Assembly: GCF_913057115.1 (NCBI RefSeq)
Contig: NZ_CAJXNN010000028.1
Location: 1-44,913 of the forward strand
Origin: an uncultured Roseovarius sp.
GTDB taxonomy: Bacteria; Pseudomonadota; Alphaproteobacteria; Rhodobacterales; Rhodobacteraceae
Direction of reading: 5' to 3'
Length of the DNA stretch: 44,913 nucleotides
Within the stretch, counting starts at the first letter, position 1; each line of letters begins with the position of its first letter. The notes under the pieces are model-generated. The model was not told the origin of the DNA. It saw only the letters and a program-made list of their open reading frames with translations, and searched no databases. The position numbers and the translations under genes are program-made. Positions 34,117 through 41,588 of the stretch are shown piece after piece.

Positions 34117-34725
34117 ATGCGTATCAAAAGTATTTTTCCTGCGGCGGCGCTTTGCCTTGCCACGGCACTCCCCGCTGCGGCGGAGAAACTGTCGTTGGGG
34201 CAAATTTCCAGCTATCTGAACTCGTTTTCGACCGCCTCGGGCGAATTCACCCAGATCAACGATGACGGAACGATCAGCACCGGTGAAATCTACATAAAAC
34301 GTCCGGGCCGCGTGCGTTTCGAATACGCCCCACCCGAACGCACCTTGGTGATTGCAGACGGCGATACCGTGGGCATTGTCGATCCCAAGTCGAACACCGA
34401 CCCCGAGGCCTATCCGCTGCACCGCACGCCGCTCAAGATCATTCTGGCGCGGAATGTGGATCTGACCCGCGAACGCATGGTCACAGGCCACGCCAGCGAT
34501 GGCAAAACCACCACGATCCGCGCGCAAGACCCCAAGAATCCCGAATACGGCAGCATCGAACTGGTTTTCACGGCCAATCCCGTCGAACTGCGCCAATGGG
34601 TCATTACCGATGACACGGGAGGCCGGACAACGGTGGTCCTGGGTGATCTCGAAACCGGGGTGCGTCTGGCGAACAAACAGTTCGTTATTCCCAACCGGCG
34701 CAACGTCGGGCAGCCGCCGGACTAA
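34117..34725 (+). CDS. lolA: Outer-membrane lipoprotein carrier LolA
   Basis: Ferries lipoproteins across the periplasm from LolCDE to the outer membrane. The 202-residue protein has a Sec signal (about residues 1-22, ending PAAA). The beta-barrel core includes ISSYLNSFSTASGEFTQIN, GEIYIKRPGRVRFEYAPPERTLVIADG and ELRQWVITDDTGGRTTV. The ATG at 34117 is favoured because AAGGAG is 10 bases upstream; the ATG at 34108 lies only one base after that site. ftsK, two genes upstream, is its usual neighbour. Confidence 0.92.
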   Translation: MRIKSIFPAAALCLATALPAAAEKLSLGQISSYLNSFSTASGEFTQINDDGTISTGEIYIKRPGRVRFEYAPPERTLVIADGDTVGIVDPKSNTDPEAYPLHRTPLKIILARNVDLTRERMVTGHASDGKTTTIRAQDPKNPEYGSIELVFTANPVELRQWVITDDTGGRTTVVLGDLETGVRLANKQFVIPNRRNVGQPPD

Positions 34726-34752
34726 AACGAAACGGCAGTATACCGATTACTC

Positions 34753-34780
34753 AAGGGCGCGATTGTTCCATCGCGCCCTT
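34753..34780. terminator. Hairpin between convergent lolA and transglycosylase genes
   Basis: A perfect 11-bp stem, AAGGGCGCGAT (34753-34763) with ATCGCGCCCTT (34770-34780), encloses a 6-base loop. It lies 27 bases after the lolA stop and 5 bases from the end of the convergent gene. There is no T-run, so it is terminator-like rather than classical. Confidence 0.6.
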
Positions 34781-34785
34781 GGTCT

Positions 34786-35388
34786 TCAGAACAGACCGCG
34801 CCGTCCGCCACAACTGCGCAACTGCGCCTCGTACATCCGTGCGCGCTCTTCCACCTTGGCTGAAACCCGCAAAAGCCAGGGTTTCGCGTTGTAAGACCCG
34901 CGTGAATACCCGGTGCGACCCTCGTGATAGGCAAGGTACTGATTGCGCGCGTCGCTCATGGAAATCCCGAGGCTCTCGTTCGACTTCGCCATGTACCAGC
35001 CCATGAAATCGGTGGCATCGTGGATGTCGTTGCGCCGCGCCGTGAAGCGACGGGTTTCCTCGAGATACTCGTCCCAAGTCCCGTCCAGCGCCTGACTATA
35101 GCCATAGGCCGAGCTCTGCCGCCCCATGGGGATCACCCCCAAGGTCCAGCGGAACGGCGTTCGCGCGTCGCCATCGAATTTCGATTCCTGGTGAATGGTT
35201 GCCATCTGCACATGCACCGGCACGCCCCAACGGCGTTCGGTCGCGCGGAAAGCACGAAGGTATTGCGGGCGCTCTGAGACAATCGCACAGGCATCATCCA
35301 AATTCCGGGGTGGCGGTCCGCTATCGCGTCCACCCCCACAGGATGCCACCAGCATCACGATCATCATGGCGCGAAGAGTTCTGCTCAT
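34786..35388 (-). CDS. SLT-domain (lytic transglycosylase-like) lipoprotein
   Basis: The 200-residue protein has a short lipoprotein signal with lipobox LVAS-Cys17. The lysozyme-like transglycosylase fold follows: GVPVHVQMATIHQESKFDG with the likely catalytic Glu68, then SSAYGYSQALDGTWDEY and NQYLAYHEGRTGYSRGSY. It probably cleaves peptidoglycan from the outer-membrane side. No LysM or SH3 domain is present. It is convergent with lolA. Confidence 0.88.
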   Translation of the reverse strand: MSRTLRAMMIVMLVASCGGGRDSGPPPRNLDDACAIVSERPQYLRAFRATERRWGVPVHVQMATIHQESKFDGDARTPFRWTLGVIPMGRQSSAYGYSQALDGTWDEYLEETRRFTARRNDIHDATDFMGWYMAKSNESLGISMSDARNQYLAYHEGRTGYSRGSYNAKPWLLRVSAKVEERARMYEAQLRSCGGRRGLF

Positions 35389-35471
35389 ACTGCCTCTCGC
35401 TTTTGTCTTTTTTTCTTATTCTACCGCAAAGCGACACAGGTTCAAATCACGAATTCGCCCAGAGTGCCCGC

Positions 35472-36353
35472 TCAGAGAAGAAATGCCAGCAAAACGGGCA
35501 GGGCCACCACCGCCATCAAGGTCGAGACCACCACCAATCCGGCCACGGCCTGCGCATCCGCGCCGTATTTTTCCGCCAAAAGGTAGGATGTCACCGCCAC
35601 CGGCGTCGACACCTGCAAAACCAGCACCGCCAAGGCCGTGTCGTCCAACCCGAACCACAACCCCACGGTCCAGCCGATCGCGGCACAAAGCACCACCTTG
35701 AGGGCAGACAGTACCGTGGCCAGTTTGACCCGCCCCGGGGTCAGCCGCGCCACCGCCACCCCCAGCGTGATCAGCATCAGCGGGATCGCCATTTGGCCTA
35801 CTAGGTCAAGTGCATTTGTCACGAAGATGGGTGTCTCCCAGCCTTGCCACAGGAACACGCCGCCCAGCACGGTGGCCGCCACCAGCGGCTCCTTCACCAC
35901 CTTCAAGACCGACCCGCCCCCCGAGACCAGCCAGATTCCATAGGTGAATGACCAGATCGCCATGATCGCAAAGACCACCACCGCATAGCCAAGCCCGGTT
36001 TCGCCAAAGGCAAATAGGGCCAGCGGCAGGCCAAGGTTGCCGGTATTGCCGAAAATCATCGGCGCTGAATAGGTCCGCTGCTCCAAACCGCCCGCGCGCA
36101 TCAAGACCTGCATCGCCACGGTCAGCACGCCATAAGCCACGACCGCGGCCAGCGACAGCGTGGTCAGGGCCGCAGGGTCGATCTCGGTCTGCATGAGAGA
36201 GACAAAGATCAGGCAAGGCACTGACAGGGTCATCGCCATTCGGGTGACGAACTCCACGTTATAGTCGAATCCGAGCTTCACCCATGCGAACCCTATGGCC
36301 GCCAGCATGAAAACCGGGGCCACGATCTCAAGCACTGTCAAAGCAAGGTTCAC
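35472..36353 (-). CDS. AEC (auxin efflux carrier) family transporter
   Basis: The 293-residue protein has ten predicted membrane helices in the AEC pattern: a first half with APVFMLAAIGFAWVKLGFDY and RMAMTLSVPCLIF, then APMIFGNTGNLGLPLALFAFGE and LVGQMAIPLMLITLGVAV in the middle. STPVAVTSYLLAEKYGADA lies near the end. The GNTGN and PVA segments are signatures. It likely exports small organic acids such as malate or related compounds; the substrate is unknown. A GTG start at 36353 after GGGAAA gives the family N-terminus; an ATG 81 bases upstream would overlap the hspQ promoter region. Confidence 0.87.
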   Translation of the reverse strand: MNLALTVLEIVAPVFMLAAIGFAWVKLGFDYNVEFVTRMAMTLSVPCLIFVSLMQTEIDPAALTTLSLAAVVAYGVLTVAMQVLMRAGGLEQRTYSAPMIFGNTGNLGLPLALFAFGETGLGYAVVVFAIMAIWSFTYGIWLVSGGGSVLKVVKEPLVAATVLGGVFLWQGWETPIFVTNALDLVGQMAIPLMLITLGVAVARLTPGRVKLATVLSALKVVLCAAIGWTVGLWFGLDDTALAVLVLQVSTPVAVTSYLLAEKYGADAQAVAGLVVVSTLMAVVALPVLLAFLL

Positions 36354-36435
36354 AGACTGTTTCCCATCCAAATTGCCCCCGGTATTAGACAAACCGGCCT
36401 TGAAACCTTTAAGATGCGAGGATAGGGGCTGCAAT

Positions 36436-36765
36436 ATGATGCTAAAGACACGAGCGAAATATCATCTGGGCCAAGTGGTCCGTCACAAGAAGCACCCGTT
36501 CCGGGGTGTTGTCTTTGACGTGGACCCCGAGTTCTCCAATACCGAGGAATGGTATCACTCGATCCCCGAGGATAGCCGCCCCGCGAAGGAACAACCCTTC
36601 TATCACCTTCTGGCCGAGAACGATCAAAGCTACTACGTGGCCTATGTTTCGGAACAGAACCTCGTGGCCGATTATTCCGGGGAACCCGTGGATCACCCCG
36701 ATATCCCCGATCTTTTCGGCCCGTTTCAGGACGGTGCCTATCCGCTGCATTTCCAACTGAACTAA
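36436..36765 (+). CDS. hspQ: Heat shock protein HspQ
   Basis: A small hemimethylated-DNA-binding-like protein; in enteric bacteria HspQ is a specificity factor for Lon. The 109-residue protein matches the family: AKYHLGQVVRHKKHPFRGVV, then DVDPEFSNTEEWYHSIP, QPFYHLLAEND and YVAYVSEQNLV, then HPDIPDLFGPF. Two ATGs stand in tandem (36436 and 36439). A CTTGAAAC motif at 36399-36406 resembles a heat-shock sigma-32 -35 element, but no clear -10 fits before the start. It is divergent from the AEC gene. Confidence 0.92.
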   Translation: MMLKTRAKYHLGQVVRHKKHPFRGVVFDVDPEFSNTEEWYHSIPEDSRPAKEQPFYHLLAENDQSYYVAYVSEQNLVADYSGEPVDHPDIPDLFGPFQDGAYPLHFQLN

Positions 36766-36791
36766 CGCTGTTGCAGGCGGCTATGCCGTAG

Positions 36792-36812
36792 GGTGCGCAT
36801 TCATTGCGCACC
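36792..36812. repeat. GGTGCGCA-TTCAT-TGCGCACC hairpin
   Basis: A perfect 8-bp stem with a 5-base loop, 27 bases after the hspQ stop. GGTGCGCATT-type hairpins are frequent between genes in proteobacteria. It may end hspQ transcripts, but no T-run follows. Confidence 0.6.
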
Positions 36813-36828
36813 ATGACGTGACCCGTGA

Positions 36829-36879
36829 GCGCTCATCGCTCCGCTCTTCGCGAAGAAGCCCGCAAGGGCTGATGAGCGC
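36829..36879. ncRNA. Possible three-way-junction RNA element
   Basis: A closing stem GCGCTCATC (36829-36837) with GATGAGCGC (36871-36879) encloses two further hairpins. One is the palindrome TCTTCGCGAAGA (36845-36856). The other is GCCC-GCAA-GGGC (36858-36869), which has a GNRA tetraloop. All pairs are Watson-Crick. The same fold could form on either strand. No protein frame fits. It may be a structured RNA or a mobile hairpin element; transcription is not shown. Confidence 0.45.
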
Positions 36880-36890
36880 GCTGGCCAAAG

Positions 36891-36922
36891 CGTACGAAAC
36901 TCACGTAGGTTTCGTACGAAAC
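36891..36922. repeat. Inverted CGTACG repeat pair
   Basis: GTACGAAAC (36892-36900) and GTTTCGTAC (36909-36917) are inverted around an 8-base spacer. The second arm extends into the 14-base palindrome GTTTCGTACGAAAC (36909-36922), identical to the one inside the phhB terminator at 18678-18691. Confidence 0.7.
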
Positions 36923-36962
36923 ACACCGCGCGCCCTGTTAACCCGCCGGGCGTCGGTCAAAA

Positions 36963-37006
36963 ATACCGACGCGATACCGACGTCATACCGATGCGATGCC
37001 GACAGG
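36963..37006. repeat. Four imperfect 11-bp tandem repeats
   Basis: The consecutive units are ATACCGACGCG, ATACCGACGTC, ATACCGATGCG and ATGCCGACAGG. The first three differ by at most three positions; the fourth is more diverged. They lie 40 bases beyond the gamma-glutamyltransferase stop in the hspQ-ggt gap. An 11-bp period places every unit on the same DNA face. Confidence 0.75.
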
Positions 37007-37045
37007 GGGTTTTCTTGTTAACTCAAGAGCTTAGACCCGATTCGC

Positions 37046-38623
37046 TCAGTACCCCAGCGCACAGCCATCCTTGCGCGCATCACTGGCTCCCTCCAACACC
37101 CCATCGGGCCGGATCAGGATCGCCTGCGCCCCGCCAATGGCCTCCTCCGGTGTGCTCACCTTATGGCCCATATCGGCCAATTCCTGTTTCACACTGTCGG
37201 CGTAGCCGCGCTCGACCTTCATCTCGCCGTTGTCCGAAAAGCTCCGCGGCGCGTCGATCGCGGCCTGCGGGTCCATGTTGAAGTCCGTGATATTGCTGAC
37301 AAATCTCGCGTGTCCATTGGGCTGATAGGCCCCACCCATCACGCCAAAAGGCATGGTGACGCCACTCTCGTCGGCCAGCATCCCGGGAATGATCGTATGC
37401 ATGGGCCGCTTGCCACCCGCCATCTCGTTCGGGTGACCGGGTGTCAGGGTGAATCCCGCGCCGCGGTTCTGCAGCAAGATCCCGAACTTCTCCGATGCGA
37501 TGCCAGAGCCAAACCCATGAAAAATAGAGTAAATCAGCGATACCGCCATCCGGTCCTTGTCCACCACCGTGATATAAATGGTGTCTTTATGCACCGCCTC
37601 CGTTAAGGGTGCTGCGGCCGGCATGGCGTTCTGCGGATCAATCAACGCGGCCAGTTTCGCCGCCGTGTCAGGCGACAGCATATGCTCCAAACGCGCCGTA
37701 TAATCGGGGTCCGCGATGATCCGATTCCGCGCGTCATAGGCCAGTTTCGTCGCCTCCGCCTCGATATGAGCACGCTGTGCGCCAAGCGGGTCCATTCTTG
37801 AAATGTCAAATTGTTTCAGGATGTTAAGCATCAAGATGGCCGTCGCGCCCTGACCATTGGGCGGATGTTCCACCAAATCGACACCGCCATATTGCCCGCG
37901 CACGGGCGTGGTGTAGTCGCAGGACGCGACCGCGAAATCCTCTGGGCTGTGAACGCCGCCCATGCCGTTCAGAGTGGCCAGCATATCCTCGGCCACTTCG
38001 CCCGTGTAAAAGGCGTCGCGCCCATGTTTGGCGATCCGGCGCAGCACCTCGGCTTGCCCCGGAGCGCGGAAGACCTCGCCTGTGGAATACGGTTGTCCCG
38101 CCTTGGAGTAATGCGTAACGCCATGACCTTGCAGCGCTTTTCCAGAGGTCGGCCAGTCGAAAGCCACACGTGGCGCAACCGGAACCCCTGCCTCGGCATA
38201 GTGGATCGAGGGAGCCAAAAGGGCATCAAGGCCCAGCTTTCCATGCTCATCGCTCAATCGGCAAAAGGCATCTATGGCGCAGGGGATGGTGACCGCCTCT
38301 GGCCCATTGAGCGGTACGGTTTCATGCCCTTTGGCACGCAAATCCGCGGCACTGGCCGCCGCCGGCGCACGGCCCGATCCGTTCAGCGCCTTGACCTCGG
38401 CGATGCCCGGTTCGCTGAACAACACAAAGCAATCGCCGCCTATGCCAGTCATCTGCGGTTCGCAAATCCCCAGCAAAACAGCTCCGGCAATCGCCGCGTC
38501 CATGGCGTTGCCGCCGCGTTCAAGAATGTCGATGGCCGTTTTCGCCGCCAAAGGATGCGACGTGGCGCATAGGCCATTGGTGGCGAAGCAGGCCGAACGG
38601 CCGGGCAAATGGAAATCGCGCAT
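37046..38623 (-). CDS. Gamma-glutamyltransferase family protein
   Basis: An N-terminal-nucleophile hydrolase that cleaves gamma-glutamyl bonds such as in glutathione, or related acyl compounds. The 525-residue proenzyme has ATSHPLAAKTAIDILERGGNAMDAAIA, then GIGGDCFVLF and VEHPPNGQGATAILMLN. The autocatalytic cleavage site lies before Thr348 (HKD-TIYITVVD). NRGAGFTLTPGHPNEMAGGKRP and a FGVMGG region follow. No signal peptide is evident. AGGAGG lies 5 bases upstream of the ATG at 38623; a longer frame upstream is rejected. The substrate may differ from glutathione, since this subgroup is diverse. Confidence 0.92.
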   Translation of the reverse strand: MRDFHLPGRSACFATNGLCATSHPLAAKTAIDILERGGNAMDAAIAGAVLLGICEPQMTGIGGDCFVLFSEPGIAEVKALNGSGRAPAAASAADLRAKGHETVPLNGPEAVTIPCAIDAFCRLSDEHGKLGLDALLAPSIHYAEAGVPVAPRVAFDWPTSGKALQGHGVTHYSKAGQPYSTGEVFRAPGQAEVLRRIAKHGRDAFYTGEVAEDMLATLNGMGGVHSPEDFAVASCDYTTPVRGQYGGVDLVEHPPNGQGATAILMLNILKQFDISRMDPLGAQRAHIEAEATKLAYDARNRIIADPDYTARLEHMLSPDTAAKLAALIDPQNAMPAAAPLTEAVHKDTIYITVVDKDRMAVSLIYSIFHGFGSGIASEKFGILLQNRGAGFTLTPGHPNEMAGGKRPMHTIIPGMLADESGVTMPFGVMGGAYQPNGHARFVSNITDFNMDPQAAIDAPRSFSDNGEMKVERGYADSVKQELADMGHKVSTPEEAIGGAQAILIRPDGVLEGASDARKDGCALGY

Positions 38624-38853
38624 TGGTCCTCCTGTGGTGTCCACAAGAAGACCATAAAGCGTTACGGAGAAACACAAAATCAAAATGTAAGTAAATGAGG
38701 GGTCGTTGTCTGCGAGGCGCCGGGCCGAGAAGGTTCGCGATGGCTGGAACGCCACTGCCGCGTCTTGGGCGGAACGTGTGTTGCGGGAAGAAGAAACCTC
38801 GACGCCGCGCACTGGGTGGGGGCTGTTAATAGCACGGCGCCGAGGGAAGCCTT
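38624..38853. other. Intergenic region upstream of the GGT gene
   Basis: About 230 bases with no convincing gene. The part nearest the GGT gene is AT-rich (38665-38700) and should contain its promoter, but no pair of hexamers is clear. I see no repeat of note. Confidence 0.4.
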
Positions 38854-38946
38854 ATGCAGCTACTCGTTCTTTTTGACCGACTATTCGGGCGGTTCTGCGC
38901 ACAGATTGTGACAAGAATGCGGTTTTGCGCGCGGTTGTTCGACTAG
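38854..38946 (+). CDS. Possible 30-residue small protein
   Basis: The ATG at 38854 has GAGGGAAG ending 5 bases upstream, a better ribosome binding site than many genes here. It opens a 30-codon frame ending TAG. The predicted peptide begins MQLLVLFDRLFGRF and is cationic, amphipathic and Phe/Arg-rich with two cysteines. The end overlaps the convergent rbaW stop by four bases. No family is recognised, and chance is a real alternative. Confidence 0.3.
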   Translation: MQLLVLFDRLFGRFCAQIVTRMRFCARLFD

Positions 38947-39380
38947 GCCGTGTGTTCCTTTGGGTGAATGATAAGCGATAGCTGGTTTTCACCATTCTGA
39001 CGCTGATAGATCACGCTCTCACAGAGGTCGTTGATCAAGAACCATCCGAATCCACCCTCTGGAAGGCTTTCTACCGGGCAGGCCGATTCGGGCAGTTGCG
39101 CCACGGGTACCTCCAAACCCGGCAACGGCCTGCCACGGTCGCGGATTCTTGCCGATACGCCGAATTCCTCGATAGCCACATCAATATGCACTTTGCCGGG
39201 CTCGAGCCCCGCATAGGCGTGTTCGGCAATGTTGTTGAGTGCCTCGGCCCAAACCAGTTCGATGGTGCCAAGCCAGGAGGCCGGCACATGCGCCGCCACA
39301 AGCCGCGCACGCCCCTTTGACAAGAGCCTGCGCACACCGCTTTCCGTGGCTGTCTCACTCAGGGAAAACCGGTGTGCCAT
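38943..39380 (-). CDS. rbaW: RbaW-like anti-sigma factor (HATPase)
   Basis: A serine kinase-type anti-sigma factor of the RsbW/SpoIIAB class. The 145-residue GHKL ATPase has LVWAEALNNIAEHAYAG (N-box with the catalytic Glu and Mg-binding Asn). IRDRGRPLPGLEVP is the G1 box, and GGFGWFLINDLCESVIYQRQNGENQL carries the G2 box and end. It is encoded 53 bases after the STAS protein gene. In Rhodobacter capsulatus the RbaV/RbaW pair affects gene transfer agent production; orthology is inferred from the pair and length. No PP2C phosphatase (RbaY/RsbU) or sigma factor is in the window. Confidence 0.85.
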   Translation of the reverse strand: MAHRFSLSETATESGVRRLLSKGRARLVAAHVPASWLGTIELVWAEALNNIAEHAYAGLEPGKVHIDVAIEEFGVSARIRDRGRPLPGLEVPVAQLPESACPVESLPEGGFGWFLINDLCESVIYQRQNGENQLSLIIHPKEHTA

Positions 39381-39433
39381 GGGCGGGGCCTTTCCAGCAT
39401 GGGAATTTTTACTGCGCAAGAAGGGGGGCAGCC

Positions 39434-39772
39434 TTATCCGGCGGCCTGCCGTGTCATGCTTTCTATGCTGTCATGAATCACGAAAACCGAATCCATGCGC
39501 GTCAGGCGGAAGACTTTCGCCACGTCCGGGGTCAGGCCGGCCAAATCAAGTTGTTGACCCGACCGTAGTTGTTTCATCGATGCGACAATCGCGCCAAGGC
39601 CACTCGAGTCAACAAAGGTCACCTGTGACAAATCCAGCACCGCTTTCGCCGGGCCGCTTTCCGTCAAGGCGCGCATGCTGTCCTTGAAGCGAATGGCAGC
39701 GCTGGCGTCGATGCGCGCCTCATTGACGGTGATGATAAGTGTATTGTTGGTTTCTGTGCTTTGCAGGTCCAT
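39434..39772 (-). CDS. rbaV: RbaV-like STAS anti-sigma-factor antagonist
   Basis: The 112-residue STAS protein of the SpoIIAA/RsbV type would bind the anti-sigma kinase when unphosphorylated. The phosphoserine site lies in VTFVDSSGLGAIVASM (Ser56/Ser57). Regions KAVLDLSQ and LDLAGLTPDVAKVFRLTRMDSVF complete the fold. GGAGG is 6 bases before the ATG. It precedes rbaW in the same leftward unit, the order expected for a partner switch, and is divergent from the thiolase gene. Confidence 0.88.
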   Translation of the reverse strand: MDLQSTETNNTLIITVNEARIDASAAIRFKDSMRALTESGPAKAVLDLSQVTFVDSSGLGAIVASMKQLRSGQQLDLAGLTPDVAKVFRLTRMDSVFVIHDSIESMTRQAAG

Positions 39773-39865
39773 GATGCCTCCGGGCGGTAGGTAGTAATAC
39801 GGCCGAGGCTAGACCCCATTCCTTACCATTCGGTATTCATGGGCACGAAAGAGGAGGAATAAGCG

Positions 39866-41038
39866 ATGAAGGAAGTTGTCATCGCGGGCGCCGCCCGCAC
39901 GCCCATGGGCGGTTTCCAGGGGGATTTCGACGGGGTCGAGGCCCCGGTTCTAGGCGGGGCGGCGATTCGCGCGGCTCTGGCAGATGCGCGGTCCGAGACC
40001 GTGGACGAGGTTCTTATGGGCTGCGTTCTGCCCGCGGGCCAAGGCCAAGCCCCTGCGCGGCAGGCCGGGTTTGCCGGGGGTCTGGGCGAAGAGGTGCCCG
40101 CCACCACCCTCAACAAAATGTGCGGTTCTGGCATGAAGGCGGCGATGATCGGCTTTGATCAGATCGCATTGGGCCATACCGACACGATGATCACGGGCGG
40201 CATGGAGTCGATGTCCTGTGCGCCTTACCTTTTGCCCAAGATGCGCGGCGGCGCGCGCCTTGGCCACGCGCAGGTGCAGGATCATATGTTCCTTGATGGG
40301 CTCGAAGATGCCTATGACAAGGGTCGCCTGATGGGCACCTTTGCCGAAGATTGCGCCGAAACTTTCCAATTCACTCGCGAGGCGCAGGATGCCTATGCCA
40401 TCGGCTCCCTCGAAGGGGCGCTGGCGGCACAGAAATCCGGCGCGTTTGAGGGCGAGATTGCCCCCGTCACCCTGCACACCCGCAAGGGCGAGGTGACGAT
40501 TTCCGAAGACGAACAACCCGCCAAGGCCCGGCCCGACAAGATCCCACAGCTTAAACCGGCCTTCCGCAAGGATGGCACGGTGACGCCGGCCAACTCCTCG
40601 TCGATCAGCGATGGCGCGGCAGCGCTTCTGCTCGCTTCGCGCGACGTGGCCGAGGCCAGGGGCCTGAATATCCGTGCGCGGATCATGGGCCATGCCAGCC
40701 ACGCGCAAGCGCCGGGGTGGTTCACCACGGCCCCCGTACCAGCGGCACAGAAACTCCTGCAAAAACTGGGCTGGTCCAAGGATGACGTGGATCTGTGGGA
40801 AGTGAACGAGGCCTTCGCCGTGGTCCCCATGGCCTTCATGCATGAAATGGGCCTGCCGCGCGACAAGGTGAACGTGAACGGCGGGGCCTGTGCGCTGGGC
40901 CACCCCATCGGGGCCAGCGGTGCGCGCATCATGGTCACGCTGCTGAATGCCTTGGAAAAGCGGGACCTCAAGCGCGGTGTTGCGGCGATCTGCATTGGTG
41001 GCGGCGAAGGCACGGCCATTGCCATCGAACGCGTCTGA
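39866..41038 (+). CDS. Acetyl-CoA C-acyltransferase (thiolase)
   Basis: Forms or cleaves acetoacetyl-CoA or longer 3-ketoacyl-CoA. The 390-residue protein has the nucleophile Cys86 in LNKMCGSGMKA, His346 in CALGHPIGASGARI and Cys376 in CIGGGEGTA. These are the three catalytic residues of the biosynthetic thiolase family (PhaA/AtoB type). GMESMS and NVNGGACALGHP also fit. GGAGG precedes the ATG. No phaB or phaC is nearby, so the pathway is not fixed by context. Confidence 0.93.
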   Translation: MKEVVIAGAARTPMGGFQGDFDGVEAPVLGGAAIRAALADARSETVDEVLMGCVLPAGQGQAPARQAGFAGGLGEEVPATTLNKMCGSGMKAAMIGFDQIALGHTDTMITGGMESMSCAPYLLPKMRGGARLGHAQVQDHMFLDGLEDAYDKGRLMGTFAEDCAETFQFTREAQDAYAIGSLEGALAAQKSGAFEGEIAPVTLHTRKGEVTISEDEQPAKARPDKIPQLKPAFRKDGTVTPANSSSISDGAAALLLASRDVAEARGLNIRARIMGHASHAQAPGWFTTAPVPAAQKLLQKLGWSKDDVDLWEVNEAFAVVPMAFMHEMGLPRDKVNVNGGACALGHPIGASGARIMVTLLNALEKRDLKRGVAAICIGGGEGTAIAIERV

Positions 41039-41117
41039 GCCCCGCGCACAAGACCCTTGCCCATTGTGGCCCATGTCCCGGATGTGATTAAACAGCCGGG
41101 ACATGCTACCGCGGGGC
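41039..41117 (+). promoter_or_regulatory. Nested inverted repeats over the fRMsr ribosome binding site
   Basis: The inner arms CATGTCCCGG (41072-41081) and CCGGGACATG (41096-41105) pair perfectly with a 14-base loop. The outer arms GCCCCGCG (41039-41046) and CGCGGGGC (41110-41117) also pair. The GGGG of the probable ribosome binding site of the next gene (41113-41116, six bases from its ATG) lies in the outer arm. The structure could end the thiolase message (no T-run) or hide the start of the reductase gene. I match it to no known riboswitch. Confidence 0.5.
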
Positions 41118-41121
41118 CAAG

Positions 41122-41577
41122 ATGCAGATCGACTACGCCGAAATCTCCAAGACTATCGCCGCCCTGACCGAGGGCGAAACGGATGATGTGGCCCTTATGG
41201 CCACGGTCGTGTGTGAAGTGCACCATGCAGATGACCGTTTTGACTGGACCGGGTTCTACCGCGTGACTGGCCCCGAAATGCTCAAAGTTGGTCCTTACCA
41301 AGGCGGCCACGGGTGCCTCACCATCCCGTTTTCACGTGGTGTTTGCGGCGCGGCGGCACGCACGGGATCTGTCCAGCTGGTGGCCGATGTCGAGGCCTTC
41401 CCGGGGCATATCGCCTGTTCCAGTTCGACGCGCTCCGAGATCGTCTTGCCAGTCTTTAACGGAGCGTGGGAACTGCTTGGTGTGCTTGACATCGACAGCG
41501 ACCAGCCACACGCCTTTGACCAAAACGATGCCAATGGACTGCAAAAGATCCTCAGCGATGTCTTTGGCAGGCTTTAG
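41122..41577 (+). CDS. msrC: Free methionine-(R)-sulfoxide reductase
   Basis: A GAF-fold enzyme that reduces free methionine-R-sulfoxide with thioredoxin. The 151-residue protein shows all family cysteines: Cys65 in GGHGCLTIPF, Cys75 in RGVCGAAA and Cys99 in FPGHIACSSSTRSEIVLP. Their spacings of 10 and 24 match the E. coli enzyme (84, 94, 118). FDWTGFYRV and LGVLDIDSD are also characteristic. Its GGGG ribosome binding site lies in a potential stem. The nitrilase gene starts 11 bases after its stop. Confidence 0.94.
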   Translation: MQIDYAEISKTIAALTEGETDDVALMATVVCEVHHADDRFDWTGFYRVTGPEMLKVGPYQGGHGCLTIPFSRGVCGAAARTGSVQLVADVEAFPGHIACSSSTRSEIVLPVFNGAWELLGVLDIDSDQPHAFDQNDANGLQKILSDVFGRL

Positions 41578-41588
41578 GAGGGCACCAA

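Noticed and set aside
36399..36435. Heat-shock sigma-32 promoter for hspQ
   Set aside because: CTTGAAAC resembles a -35 element, but no matching -10 fits at proper spacing before the start codon.
36963..37006. CRISPR array
   Set aside because: The repeat units are 11 bp and contiguous, with no spacers, and no cas genes are present.
41039..41117. SAM or SAH riboswitch
   Set aside because: The stems do not match the consensus of any methionine-cycle riboswitch I know; only base pairing is visible.
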